Below, in pieces: positions 1 to 10,723 of a stretch of 64,000 nt of DNA. Both the position numbers and the translations under genes were made by a program. The DNA lies in assembly GCA_016214855.1 (NCBI GenBank), contig JACRMT010000006.1, forward strand, positions 1 through 64,000, in the 5' to 3' direction. The notes under the pieces are model-generated. The model searched no databases. It saw nothing but the letters and a program-made list of their open reading frames with translations, and had not been told where the DNA came from. How positions within the stretch are numbered: the first letter of the stretch is position 1; each line of letters opens with the position of its first letter. The stretch is from Nitrospirota bacterium (GTDB taxonomy: Bacteria > Nitrospirota > Thermodesulfovibrionia > Thermodesulfovibrionales > UBA6898).

Positions 1-53
1 ACGTCATACGTTGCTCTTGACTGCTTCTCTGTCTCGGTGATACCCTTCTTCAT
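1..53 (-). CDS. start of an unidentified gene (5' end only)
   Basis: On the minus strand an ATG at 53 opens a frame that runs off the window edge after 17 codons (MKKGITETEKQSRATYD). It is preceded by a strong ribosome binding site (AGGAAGGAG at about 61-69) and lies 55 nt downstream of the stop of the STAND ATPase gene, so the two are probably co-transcribed. The visible residues are polar and charged, with no signal peptide. Too little is present to assign a family. I call it because of the good ribosome site and the open frame. Confidence 0.5.
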   Translation of the reverse strand, partial: MKKGITETEKQSRATYD

Positions 54-108
54 GGTGGTGGCTCCTTCCTTTGTTGTTTGGTCGCAACTTGAAAGGATAC
101 ACCGCCTT

Positions 109-1836
109 CTATCTATTTACACACTTTTTGATTGTATCTCCAATTGCTCGATTCAAGTCACAAAGCGCTTCAGCATATTTCCCCATTAAACTATATGTTT
201 CGCCTCGTCGTACAAAAAGGGCGTGTTGTGCCTCTGGCGCCAAGTCTTGCCTCTTAGCAATCAAGTTTGCTAAGTGCAGGAGTGTTTCATGTTGATTTCC
301 CTCAGACGCATTATAAAAAGCTACTAATGTTCGAGCCCACGCTTGCACTTCCGCAGACACAACTTCCCGACCCACCTGCTGACACGCCTGAGGAATGCCG
401 TCAGCAAAAATGCAAGCACCGCCTGAGGCAGAAAGAAATGCGTTAACAGCTCTTCCAATATTTCCAATAGGCTGTTCACTCAGCAAGTGGTAAACTCTTT
501 CCACCTCCAATCTGCGCCATTCACGGCTGTGCGCCGATAGACCATCAAGAATTAGTTGATCCTGACGTCTTTCAAAAAAAATAACCAATCGCCTGTGTGC
601 TTCCTCTAAGTCGTTCGGCGTTGTGTTATGTAAATACCGCAACATAAGTTCACGCACTTTATCATGATAGAACCAGCCACGTTTCGAATTTGTTCGTATA
701 TAGCTTTGCGTGGAAAGCCATTTAAACTGGTCAATAGCGTTGCTCCCAAGGCAGGCGCTCAAGATGTCGAGATTGAACTGACGGGGTACAGACGCCATCA
801 ACGCCACGAGTCGCCTTTCTTCCTCAGGTATCCACTGAAGAAAGCGCTTCACAGCATCTCGGCTTATATCGGGTAAGGGCAGCCCTGGCTTTGGATTGGT
901 GCCGGCCAATAGTTCAACTAGTACGGGCAATCCACCAGTATCTTCATGAATCTGGTTCACTAAGGATTCATCAACAATGTTGCGATTGGCCAAATAGAGT
1001 CGCGTTTCTTCTTGAGTAAAAGGTTCTAAAATGATATGACAAATGGAACTTGCTATTTCAGTCCAGTGCTGGTCTATCTGATCACGGCCACTGATAACAA
1101 AGGTCAGATATGAATCACATTCTCCATACTTAAAGTTGAGACATTCCATCAACCAAGGTTCAAGAGCTTCGCAAGTACGTTCAAAGACATCAAACATCAA
1201 GACGACGCGACGATTAACACAAGCAGTATTTAGCAAGTTTATAAATAGAGGCGTTAATATCTTCTCAGGCTCACGCAACAATTGCACCTCATCTTTGTTG
1301 CCGAAACGGTCAATGAGATAACTGACACCTTGCGTCAGTGCCTCGCCCGCCTCTTTTTCATTCACATATTCTGCAAACACACCAACTCCGGGAGTTCGCC
1401 GTGCAGCTTTAATTGCAAAGTCAGTCATGCCACGAACTACGAGATTCAGTGCCCCTCGTGGTGCCTTTTGATCACCTTCGATTTGTTCTCGACAAGTACG
1501 GTAGGTCTTATAGCGCTCATCAAATTCCTTATTCTTAATATCGATCAGCGCCAGTTTTTCGGCAATATATCCCATTACTGAGACTGGAGAAAGTTGGTTT
1601 TCGTCGCAAAGAATCGCAACACCATTAATCGATGGGGAAGTGACAATGCTCTGAAATTGCTGCAACAGTGTACTTTTACCAACGCCACCCTCACCAGTGA
1701 CAGAAAAAAGTAGGAAATTCGGGAGTCCTGAATGAAAGTTATTTGAAAAAGTGTGAAGGTAATCTGAACGGCCCACAAAGTTCTCTTTACGGCGTCTATC
1801 AATTATTTCTTTCCAGCTTTTTCTCTTTTCTGTCAT
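109..1836 (-). CDS. STAND/AAA-type NTPase with C-terminal helical repeats
   Basis: A 575-residue protein with the layout of a STAND signal-transduction ATPase. Residues 20-23 carry the FVGR-type entry motif, 48-56 a perfect Walker A (GEGGVGKST), and around residue 213 a Walker B-like strand (RRVVLMFDVFE). A winged-helix/ARC-type region follows. The C-terminus holds one TPR-like repeat (YSLMGKYAEALCDLNRAI) and stops within it, which is short compared with STAND proteins that carry many TPRs. No N-terminal effector domain is visible. Such proteins act as NTP-driven switches in regulation or antiviral defence; which applies here cannot be read from the sequence. It sits beside a toxin-antitoxin pair and upstream of another gene (start at 53), which fits an accessory or defence island. 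Confidence 0.75.
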   Translation of the reverse strand: MTEKRKSWKEIIDRRRKENFVGRSDYLHTFSNNFHSGLPNFLLFSVTGEGGVGKSTLLQQFQSIVTSPSINGVAILCDENQLSPVSVMGYIAEKLALIDIKNKEFDERYKTYRTCREQIEGDQKAPRGALNLVVRGMTDFAIKAARRTPGVGVFAEYVNEKEAGEALTQGVSYLIDRFGNKDEVQLLREPEKILTPLFINLLNTACVNRRVVLMFDVFERTCEALEPWLMECLNFKYGECDSYLTFVISGRDQIDQHWTEIASSICHIILEPFTQEETRLYLANRNIVDESLVNQIHEDTGGLPVLVELLAGTNPKPGLPLPDISRDAVKRFLQWIPEEERRLVALMASVPRQFNLDILSACLGSNAIDQFKWLSTQSYIRTNSKRGWFYHDKVRELMLRYLHNTTPNDLEEAHRRLVIFFERRQDQLILDGLSAHSREWRRLEVERVYHLLSEQPIGNIGRAVNAFLSASGGACIFADGIPQACQQVGREVVSAEVQAWARTLVAFYNASEGNQHETLLHLANLIAKRQDLAPEAQHALFVRRGETYSLMGKYAEALCDLNRAIGDTIKKCVNR

Positions 1837-2039
1837 GCCTTGCCTCCCTCGTTATTCCCGCACGCCCTCATTGCATTTGGTGTTACCAGTTTCGTACTTA
1901 TAAGAGAGCTACATGTTTTAGTTCAACGCCAAGCGTCACCCGTTTATTCTCCTGCTGCTTTGGCTTGTGGCCGCATCGTGATGACCGCGGCTGAGGCGGC
2001 GGGCTGGCACAAGGCAGTTCGCTCTCACCTCTTACCCGA

Positions 2040-2336
2040 TCAGTCTTTGTCTCTTTTCCCTGCTTTCTCATATACCGCATCCTTGTCTCGCTTGCCCACA
2101 GCAATAACCATGACACAGATCTCTTTATCCAATACTTCATAAACCAGACGATAGCCGCTTGCACGAAGCTTTATTTTGTAATGATCCGTGAAGCCATGAA
2201 GCCGGCTTGATGGCACCCGTGGATTGTTGAGGCGTTCCGACAGCTTTTTCTTGAATTGAACCTGGATAGACCGATCCAGTTTTCCCCATTCCTTCAAGGC
2301 AGTGGGGATGAATTTCAGCTTATACCTAAAGTTCAT
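2040..2336 (-). CDS. RelE/ParE-family toxin
   Basis: A 98-residue basic protein matching RelE-type mRNA interferases: MNFRYKLKFIPTALKEWGKL at the start, the central SSRLHGFTDHYKIKLR segment and the closing YRLVYEVLDKEICVMVIAVGKR strand. RelE proteins cleave mRNA in the ribosomal A site when freed from their antitoxin. The gene overlaps the end of the antitoxin gene by 11 nt, the usual arrangement for translational coupling. After the normal RelE end the protein has an extra tail in which GKRDKD occurs twice, so the last residues may be a small duplication. Family call is firm; activity is inference. Confidence 0.85.
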   Translation of the reverse strand: MNFRYKLKFIPTALKEWGKLDRSIQVQFKKKLSERLNNPRVPSSRLHGFTDHYKIKLRASGYRLVYEVLDKEICVMVIAVGKRDKDAVYEKAGKRDKD

Positions 2337-2577
2337 CCAGAGAGACTGCTATGGCCCTTATTTTTTCACTCTGTCTTTCCTGAACGATAAGACCAAGCTG
2401 GTAGTCTTCGAGTCTTTCCATGAGTAATTCATAGGTTTCAGCCGGAATGAGATAAGCAGTGGGGCTGTTGTGATTTAAGATCGCGATCGGTTCACCTTCT
2501 GATTTTTCGATCAGGGCGGTCGGATTTCTTTTTAACTCTGAAATGCTGGCAGAGCATTTTGCAAGGACGGCCTTCAT
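2326..2577 (-). CDS. Phd/YefM-type antitoxin (RelB-like partner)
   Basis: An 83-residue protein that begins MKAVLAKCSASISELKRNP and contains the GEPIAILNHNSPTAYLIP strand-turn typical of Phd/YefM/StbD antitoxins, which bind DNA through the N-terminal half and wrap the toxin with the C-terminal half. It precedes and overlaps the RelE-type toxin gene, so the two form one autoregulated operon. A minus-strand promoter and two operator-like repeats lie just upstream (2600-2650). Confidence 0.85.
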   Translation of the reverse strand: MKAVLAKCSASISELKRNPTALIEKSEGEPIAILNHNSPTAYLIPAETYELLMERLEDYQLGLIVQERQSEKIRAIAVSLDEL

Positions 2578-2595
2578 ATTTGTCTCACCTCTGCA

Positions 2596-2640
2596 TTAAA
2601 TTAGCTCTTAATTCTGGTCTTATATTAGCACGTAATTTAA
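2596..2640. promoter_or_regulatory. operator-like repeats overlapping the toxin-antitoxin promoter
   Basis: ATTAGCTCTTAATT (2600-2613) and ATTAGCACGTAATT (2624-2637) are direct repeats with 12 of 14 identities, 24 bp apart, the second overlapping the -10 box. The outer parts also form a perfect 8-bp inverted repeat (TTAAATTA at 2596-2603, TAATTTAA at 2633-2640). Autorepression by the toxin-antitoxin complex at such sites is normal for the family; binding here is inferred. Confidence 0.5.
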
Positions 2641-2650
2641 CCTCGTGCAA
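2622..2650 (-). promoter_or_regulatory. promoter of the RelE/Phd operon
   Basis: On the minus strand TTGCAC (2650-2645) is followed after exactly 17 nt by TAATAT (2627-2622), a good sigma70-type promoter 45 nt before the antitoxin ATG at 2577. Confidence 0.6.
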
Positions 2651-2747
2651 GTGTCAGCGTTTTGAATCGAGCATAAAGGTACCAGTGCCGTCATTTACGC
2701 GGTGATTCAGCATTTGGTCCTTGAGGGTCTTTCATATCGATCAGCGA

Positions 2748-3638
2748 TCAGCCGTTTCTTTTCAGCTCTTCGATCATCTCGCCTGTCTGCCTGTCAGCAT
2801 CCGCAGGGACGAGAACGCAGGCACCGGCGCCTCTATGCCCGCCGCCACCGTAATTGCTGCAGAGATGGCCGATGTTCGTTTTGCAGTCCCTCTTGAAGAT
2901 GTTATGGCCCAAGGTGGCCGCCACAAACTTCTTTTCAGGCCCCCACTGAAGTCGGAGGGAAACATTCACATCAGGAAAGATCGTGTACACGAGAAACCGG
3001 TTGCCGACCGGGACCTTGTCGAGCGGCCGGAAATCAGTGACTATAACATTACCGTCTTTTCTCGAATGTTTCTTCAGAAACGAAAGGAACTCAGTGTTGG
3101 CTTCTTTCATGCGCTGGGTTCGTGCAGCAACTTCCGGCTGTTTCAGGACATCCTCCGGCGACATAGCCATCAGCCAGGTAACAAGGCTGCTGAAATACTC
3201 CTTGAAGCTGCCCATGCCTGTGCGGCTGTCGACCGTGAATCCGAGCAGGATCACTCCCTTGGGGTCGGTCACGTCGACTGGCTCAAGATTAGCTGCATCG
3301 AGACGGTCCGTCTCGTTCACGAGGTGTTCGTATTTCTTCAGTGATCCGGAATTATAATAGTCGTAGATCACCCGCGCGACGCTCGGAGCGATCGCATGTC
3401 TTCCCTTGTAGTTGGCCGGCGGTTTCTCATTGCTGTCGGTCAGCTCGTGGTGGTCGAACCACATGGCGCAATCCGGATGATAGGGCAGGTTGGCCATGAT
3501 GTCATTGCCGGTTATGCTGAATTTCTTGTCTGTAATATCCTGGGGATGGATCAGTTCGATCGAGTCGATCTGCTCCATGGTCGACAGCAGAACAGCCGAA
3601 GTCACTCCGTCAAGGTCTCCTCTGGTAACCAGTCTCAT
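2748..3638 (-). CDS. DHH/DHHA1-family phosphoesterase (exopolyphosphatase-like)
   Basis: A 296-residue protein with the DHH phosphoesterase motifs: RGDLDGVTSAVLL near the N-terminus (metal site), WFDHHE at about residues 61-66 (the name-giving DHH), and the DHHA1 glycine-rich segment GGGGHRGAGA near the C-terminus. The family includes exopolyphosphatases, nanoRNases and c-di-AMP/pApA phosphodiesterases, all Mn2+-dependent phosphodiester or phosphoanhydride hydrolases; the substrate cannot be chosen from sequence. It lies downstream of the GH57 gene on the same strand with a 63-nt gap. Confidence 0.8.
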   Translation of the reverse strand: MRLVTRGDLDGVTSAVLLSTMEQIDSIELIHPQDITDKKFSITGNDIMANLPYHPDCAMWFDHHELTDSNEKPPANYKGRHAIAPSVARVIYDYYNSGSLKKYEHLVNETDRLDAANLEPVDVTDPKGVILLGFTVDSRTGMGSFKEYFSSLVTWLMAMSPEDVLKQPEVAARTQRMKEANTEFLSFLKKHSRKDGNVIVTDFRPLDKVPVGNRFLVYTIFPDVNVSLRLQWGPEKKFVAATLGHNIFKRDCKTNIGHLCSNYGGGGHRGAGACVLVPADADRQTGEMIEELKRNG

Positions 3639-3701
3639 GGTACCTCCTGTTTATTTCAGATCGCTCTTTCAATGCTATCAAACATCACTCATCACGGCCT
3701 C

Positions 3702-5868
3702 TCAATACCACATCATTGCTTCAAAGTCAGGAGTGGGGACAGAAAGGCTGATATAACCTCTCCAGGGGCATCGCTCTATTTCTTCGTTTCCCTTTCGGAC
3801 CGAGATAAAGAGATTAAGTTCATCCTTCTGTTTTGCCTTCAGGTCAGCGAAAGGGATGCTGATCTCGAAGATCTCCTTTATCGCCACATCAGGTATCTCT
3901 TTGACCAATATCCATTCCTCGTTCAGTTTTTCGAAGAGCTTTGCACGTATGTCGCTGCCGTTGACAGGGCAGCTGATCCGGATCTCCTGAGGTTTTGAGG
4001 TCATGATCGCTATTTCGAGATCATGATCAAGCGTGTCAAAGGGTGCAGCCGTGTCTATCCTTACAAACAGGTGATCTTCATTGAAGCCGTAGTACACGCT
4101 TGCCACCAGACTCTCTGATTTATGCATGCTTCCGCCCGACTTCTTTGCATCGATCTGTGCGCCCTGATACCATTCGTAGTAGCTTGTAACAATCCCGTCG
4201 ATCTTCGGCTTTATGAACCCCCTGATAGCAAGCGCAGGAGCAACGCCCCTGTCATGTCTGAGCACCGGTACAAAGAGGTGGGACGGCACATCTTTGCCCA
4301 TTTCCTTGTACACCTGCATAAGGTTCAGCCTGAAGAGCTCGTCAAAATCTTCTTCTGTCTCTGTAGAATGCTCATCGCCATACCACCAGTTCCAGTCGCT
4401 GCCTTCTGCAATATGTATGGATTTCCAGGCCTTTTCGAGCGGCAGCTCAGGGTTTGCCTGCTGAAAGTGTTCGAGTGCTTCGCGTGCCTCGGTAAGATAA
4501 TCCCAGGACAGGTTATCTTCTTCATGGCCGATCCAGATGCCGTAGTTGGCATTGATCCATGAGCCCGGATGCAGCCGTTCAAGCGGATCGCCGCGGTGCA
4601 GGGTATTGATATATTCCGAGACGGTTATGGTCTTGAGACGCTCTTCTTTTGAAAGCCCCTCATACAGATAGAGGAAGAAATCCCTGCCGTCGTTCTTGTA
4701 ATGTTCCCATGCATTCTCGCCGTCAAGGATGATCGGCACTACATGAGGAGAGTTGGATGGAAGCGAGCTGCGGATAGTCAGCAGTCTTTGGATCAGATCA
4801 TCGGCAGCTCTTTTGGGGTCCCACTGGGAATAGACAAAGCCGATGAGGTCAGAGACGGTATGGTCTCTGAAGACCATTGAGACATTTTCATAGGAATAAG
4901 GCCGGTAGAGCATATGCGGATCGAGCAGGTTTCCCGCTCCATCGCGAAGTCCCCTGCCCAGGGATGAAGCGAGTACGCCTTCATCCGTTGCCACCCACTG
5001 AATGCCGAGCCGGGAAACGGTCCGGAGGACTTCTTCGCTTACTGAGCCCTCGGACGGCCACATGCCGACGGGCCGGTAATCGAAAAGAGACTCAAAATAG
5101 TTGATGCCCATCCTGATCTGTTTTTCCGCGTCTTCAGGATGCACGAAACGCTGCCTCGGCAGCCGCACATTCGGCATTGCTACACGTGCTATGTCAGTGT
5201 CGCAGAGTAACGGAAGAATAGGGTGGTAAAAGGGCGTGAACGAAAGTTCGACCTGACCTGAGGCTGCCATATCCTTATATGCAGGTATGATCCTGCGCAG
5301 GATATGCATCTGTTCTTCAATAAGCAGTATCTTTTCTTCTTCCGTGTACCCCTGTCCCTTTTCCACGAGCGATCTCAGAAAGGGATCATTGTTCCTAAAG
5401 AGAGGGTCTATCCAGCAAAGGTTGAAGAATACCTGGAGATCGAGAAAGTCCTGGTCAGTGAAATACTTTACCGCCCTGACAAGGTCGCTCTTGATAAGAT
5501 GGGTGCCGCGTTTGACCAGCAGTTCATAGTAGCGCGGAAAGGGCCTGATCATATTATCCCAGTGCGCAAGAAAGAAATTTTCGAGGATGAAGGACCGCTC
5601 CTGGTCTGTCAGCTCTGCTGCAGGCTTTCTGGTCAGCTCAAGATGAACGTCCCTGCCGCCATGATCTGCATAGTCGACGAGCTGTTCAAGGAGCGACGGC
5701 ACAAGATTGAAGTTCTGTCTGACCGCAGGAAATTCTTTCAGGATCTCGAGCATGTCGAGATAGTCCTTGGTGCCGTGAAGCCTTACCCAGGGCAGGCGGT
5801 ACAGACCCGTGGACGGGTCCTTGTAATACGGCTGGTGCATATGCCAGATGAAGACAATATGGAGTGGA

Positions 5869-5879
<11 letters not shown>
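3702..5879 (-). CDS. glycoside hydrolase family 57 (alpha-glucan-active enzyme)
   Basis: A 725-residue GH57 protein, a family of retaining alpha-amylases, 4-alpha-glucanotransferases and branching enzymes that process glycogen-like glucans, mostly in anaerobes. Region 1 is visible as WHMHQPYY (residues 12-19), the nucleophile region as MWPSEGSVSEE (about 275), and the acid/base region as ILDGENAWEHY (about 381). A further C-terminal domain of roughly 200 residues follows, as in glucan-acting members. I choose the ATG at 5879 rather than the upstream ATG at 5930, because the homologous sequence begins at MTADPLHIV and the longer start would lie deep inside ftsB. The ATG overlaps the end of ftsB by 11 nt. 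No signal peptide, so cytoplasmic. Confidence 0.85.
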
Positions 5880-8852
<2,973 letters not shown>

Positions 8853-8853
<1 letters not shown>

Positions 8854-10253
8854 TATCCGCGGTCTTCCTTATTGCCCGGCAGATGCACCGCCATCTGATG
8901 GACGTCTTCCGCTGCTTCCATGACAGCCTCTGCCAGCGTAGGGTGGGCATGGATCGTGCCTGCGAGTTCACGGGCAGTGAGCCCTGCTTTCATGGCAACT
9001 GCAGCCTCAGCAATGAGATCAGAGGCATGAGGGCCGATAATGTGGGCGCCGATGATCCTGTCTGTTTCTTCGTCGGTAATGATCTTTGCCATGCCGGCTA
9101 TCTCATTCATGGCATGAGCCTTGCCAAGGGCCCTGAAAGGGAAACGACCTACACGGTAACGAATACCTTTTTCAGCTGCCTGCTCTTCACGAAATCCGAC
9201 TGACGCGATCTCCGGCGAGGTGAATATGGCCGCAGGCACAACGCTGTAATCGATCTCGGTATTCTGCCCCATGATATTCATTGCTGCGACGATCCCCTCT
9301 GCAGACGCTTTATGGGCAAGGAGCATGCCCCCGGTCACATCTCCAACGGCATAGATGCCGGGAATGGATGTTTCCATTTTCCTGTTGACGATGATCTCTC
9401 CTTTTGGCCCTGTGCCTATGCCGGTTTCCTTCAGTCCTATGCCGTCGGTATTCAAGGCTCTGCCGATGGATACCAGGATCTTTTCCGTGACGATCTCCTT
9501 CCCGTCAGAGAGCACTGCATGAATGCCGTCTTCCCTGATGCCGGTCTTTTCGATCCTGACATTAGTGATGAGTTTTATCTTCCTTTTCTTTAATTCTTTT
9601 TCAAGGAGCTCTGATATCTCCCGGTCTTCTGTTGCAACCGCTCTGGGAAGCATCTCAACGATAGTCACCTCGGCGCCGAGTTCCCGAAAGATGCAGGCGA
9701 ACTCACACCCGACAACGCCAGCGCCGACGATCAGCATGCTTTTTGGTATCAGCCGCAGATCAAGGGCGTCAGTGGAGGAAAGGATATGCGTTCCGTCAAA
9801 AGACAGGGACGGGATCGCCGCAGGACGCGAACCTGTTGCAATGATAATGCTGTCTGAAGGAACAATCTCCTCTGTTCCATCCTTCAAGGTGACGGTGATC
9901 GCTCCCGGTGAAGAGATCACCCCTCTTCCCTGGACAAGTGTTATGTCCCGGTTCCTGAAGAGACCCCTGATACCCTTGACGAGTGTGGATACGACCTTGT
10001 TCTTCCGGTCAACGATGCGGCTCAGGTTCGGGATCACACTGCCTTTGAGTTCAAGGCCGAAATCCTCAAGATCTCTGAGCCTGGCGAGGAGGTCTGTTGA
10101 TGCAATAATAGTTTTTGTGGGGATGCACCCGCGGTTCAGGCAGGTGCCGCCGACCTCACTATCTTCAATGACCGTGACGCGGGCGCCGAGCTGGGCAGCC
10201 CGTATCGCAGCGACATATCCGCCCGGTCCTGCGCCGAGGACCGAAAGTCTCAC
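8853..10253 (-). CDS. lpdA: dihydrolipoyl dehydrogenase
   Basis: A 466-residue FAD-dependent pyridine nucleotide-disulfide oxidoreductase, the E3/L-protein that reoxidises dihydrolipoyl groups with NAD+. Visible are the FAD-binding GAGPGGYVAAIRAAQLG at the very start, the redox-active GGTCLNRGCIPTK, the second nucleotide site VGAGVVGCEFA, the FAD segment IYAVGDVTGG, and the C-terminal catalytic HAHPTLAEAV. It follows gcvH with a 4-nt overlap, so its likely partner is the lipoylated H protein of the glycine cleavage system, although gcvT and gcvP are not in the window. Confidence 0.95.
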
Positions 10254-10636
10254 TTAGATTCCTCGTCCACAAGCCTGCCGTATTCAGAGGCATCCAGGAG
10301 ATCATCGATCTCAGCCGGGTTATCCAGTTCGATCACGGCTATCCAGCCGGCTCCATACGGGTCCTCGTTGATGATCTCGGGGGTCTCGGAAAGTTCCTCG
10401 TTGATCTGGATGATCCTTCCGCTGACCGGCGAGATCACGGATGATGTCGATTTTGTGGATTCGATCTCGGTGATCTCGGTGCTTGCCTCAACTGACGCAT
10501 CGACCTCCGGAAGTTCGATATAGACGATATCTCCCAGCGCGTCCTGCGCATAGTCGGTTATACCGATCGTTCCTTTTTTGCCGGAAACCCTGACCCATGT
10601 ATGTTCCTTATGATACTTCACGTCCTGTGGATGCAT
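10250..10636 (-). CDS. gcvH: glycine cleavage system H protein
   Basis: A 128-residue lipoyl carrier of the glycine cleavage system. The fold signature HTWVRVSGKKGTIGITDYAQ is at residues 12-31, and the lipoylated residue is Lys62 in EIESTKSTSSV, followed by SPVSG. It shuttles the aminomethyl group from the P protein to the T protein and is reoxidised by the L protein, encoded next door. The ATG has a strong ribosome site (AAGGAGG, about 7 nt upstream) and the gene probably opens the gcvH-lpdA-unknown-eno-ftsB-GH57 run. Confidence 0.95.
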   Translation of the reverse strand: MHPQDVKYHKEHTWVRVSGKKGTIGITDYAQDALGDIVYIELPEVDASVEASTEITEIESTKSTSSVISPVSGRIIQINEELSETPEIINEDPYGAGWIAVIELDNPAEIDDLLDASEYGRLVDEESK

Positions 10637-10723
10637 TGTTGCCTCCTTAGTGAAAAATACAGCAGAGATTTTTTCTCTATCATAGCATGTTCTCTTCAGT
10701 CAAAAAAGGGTTTGAAAGGCTGG

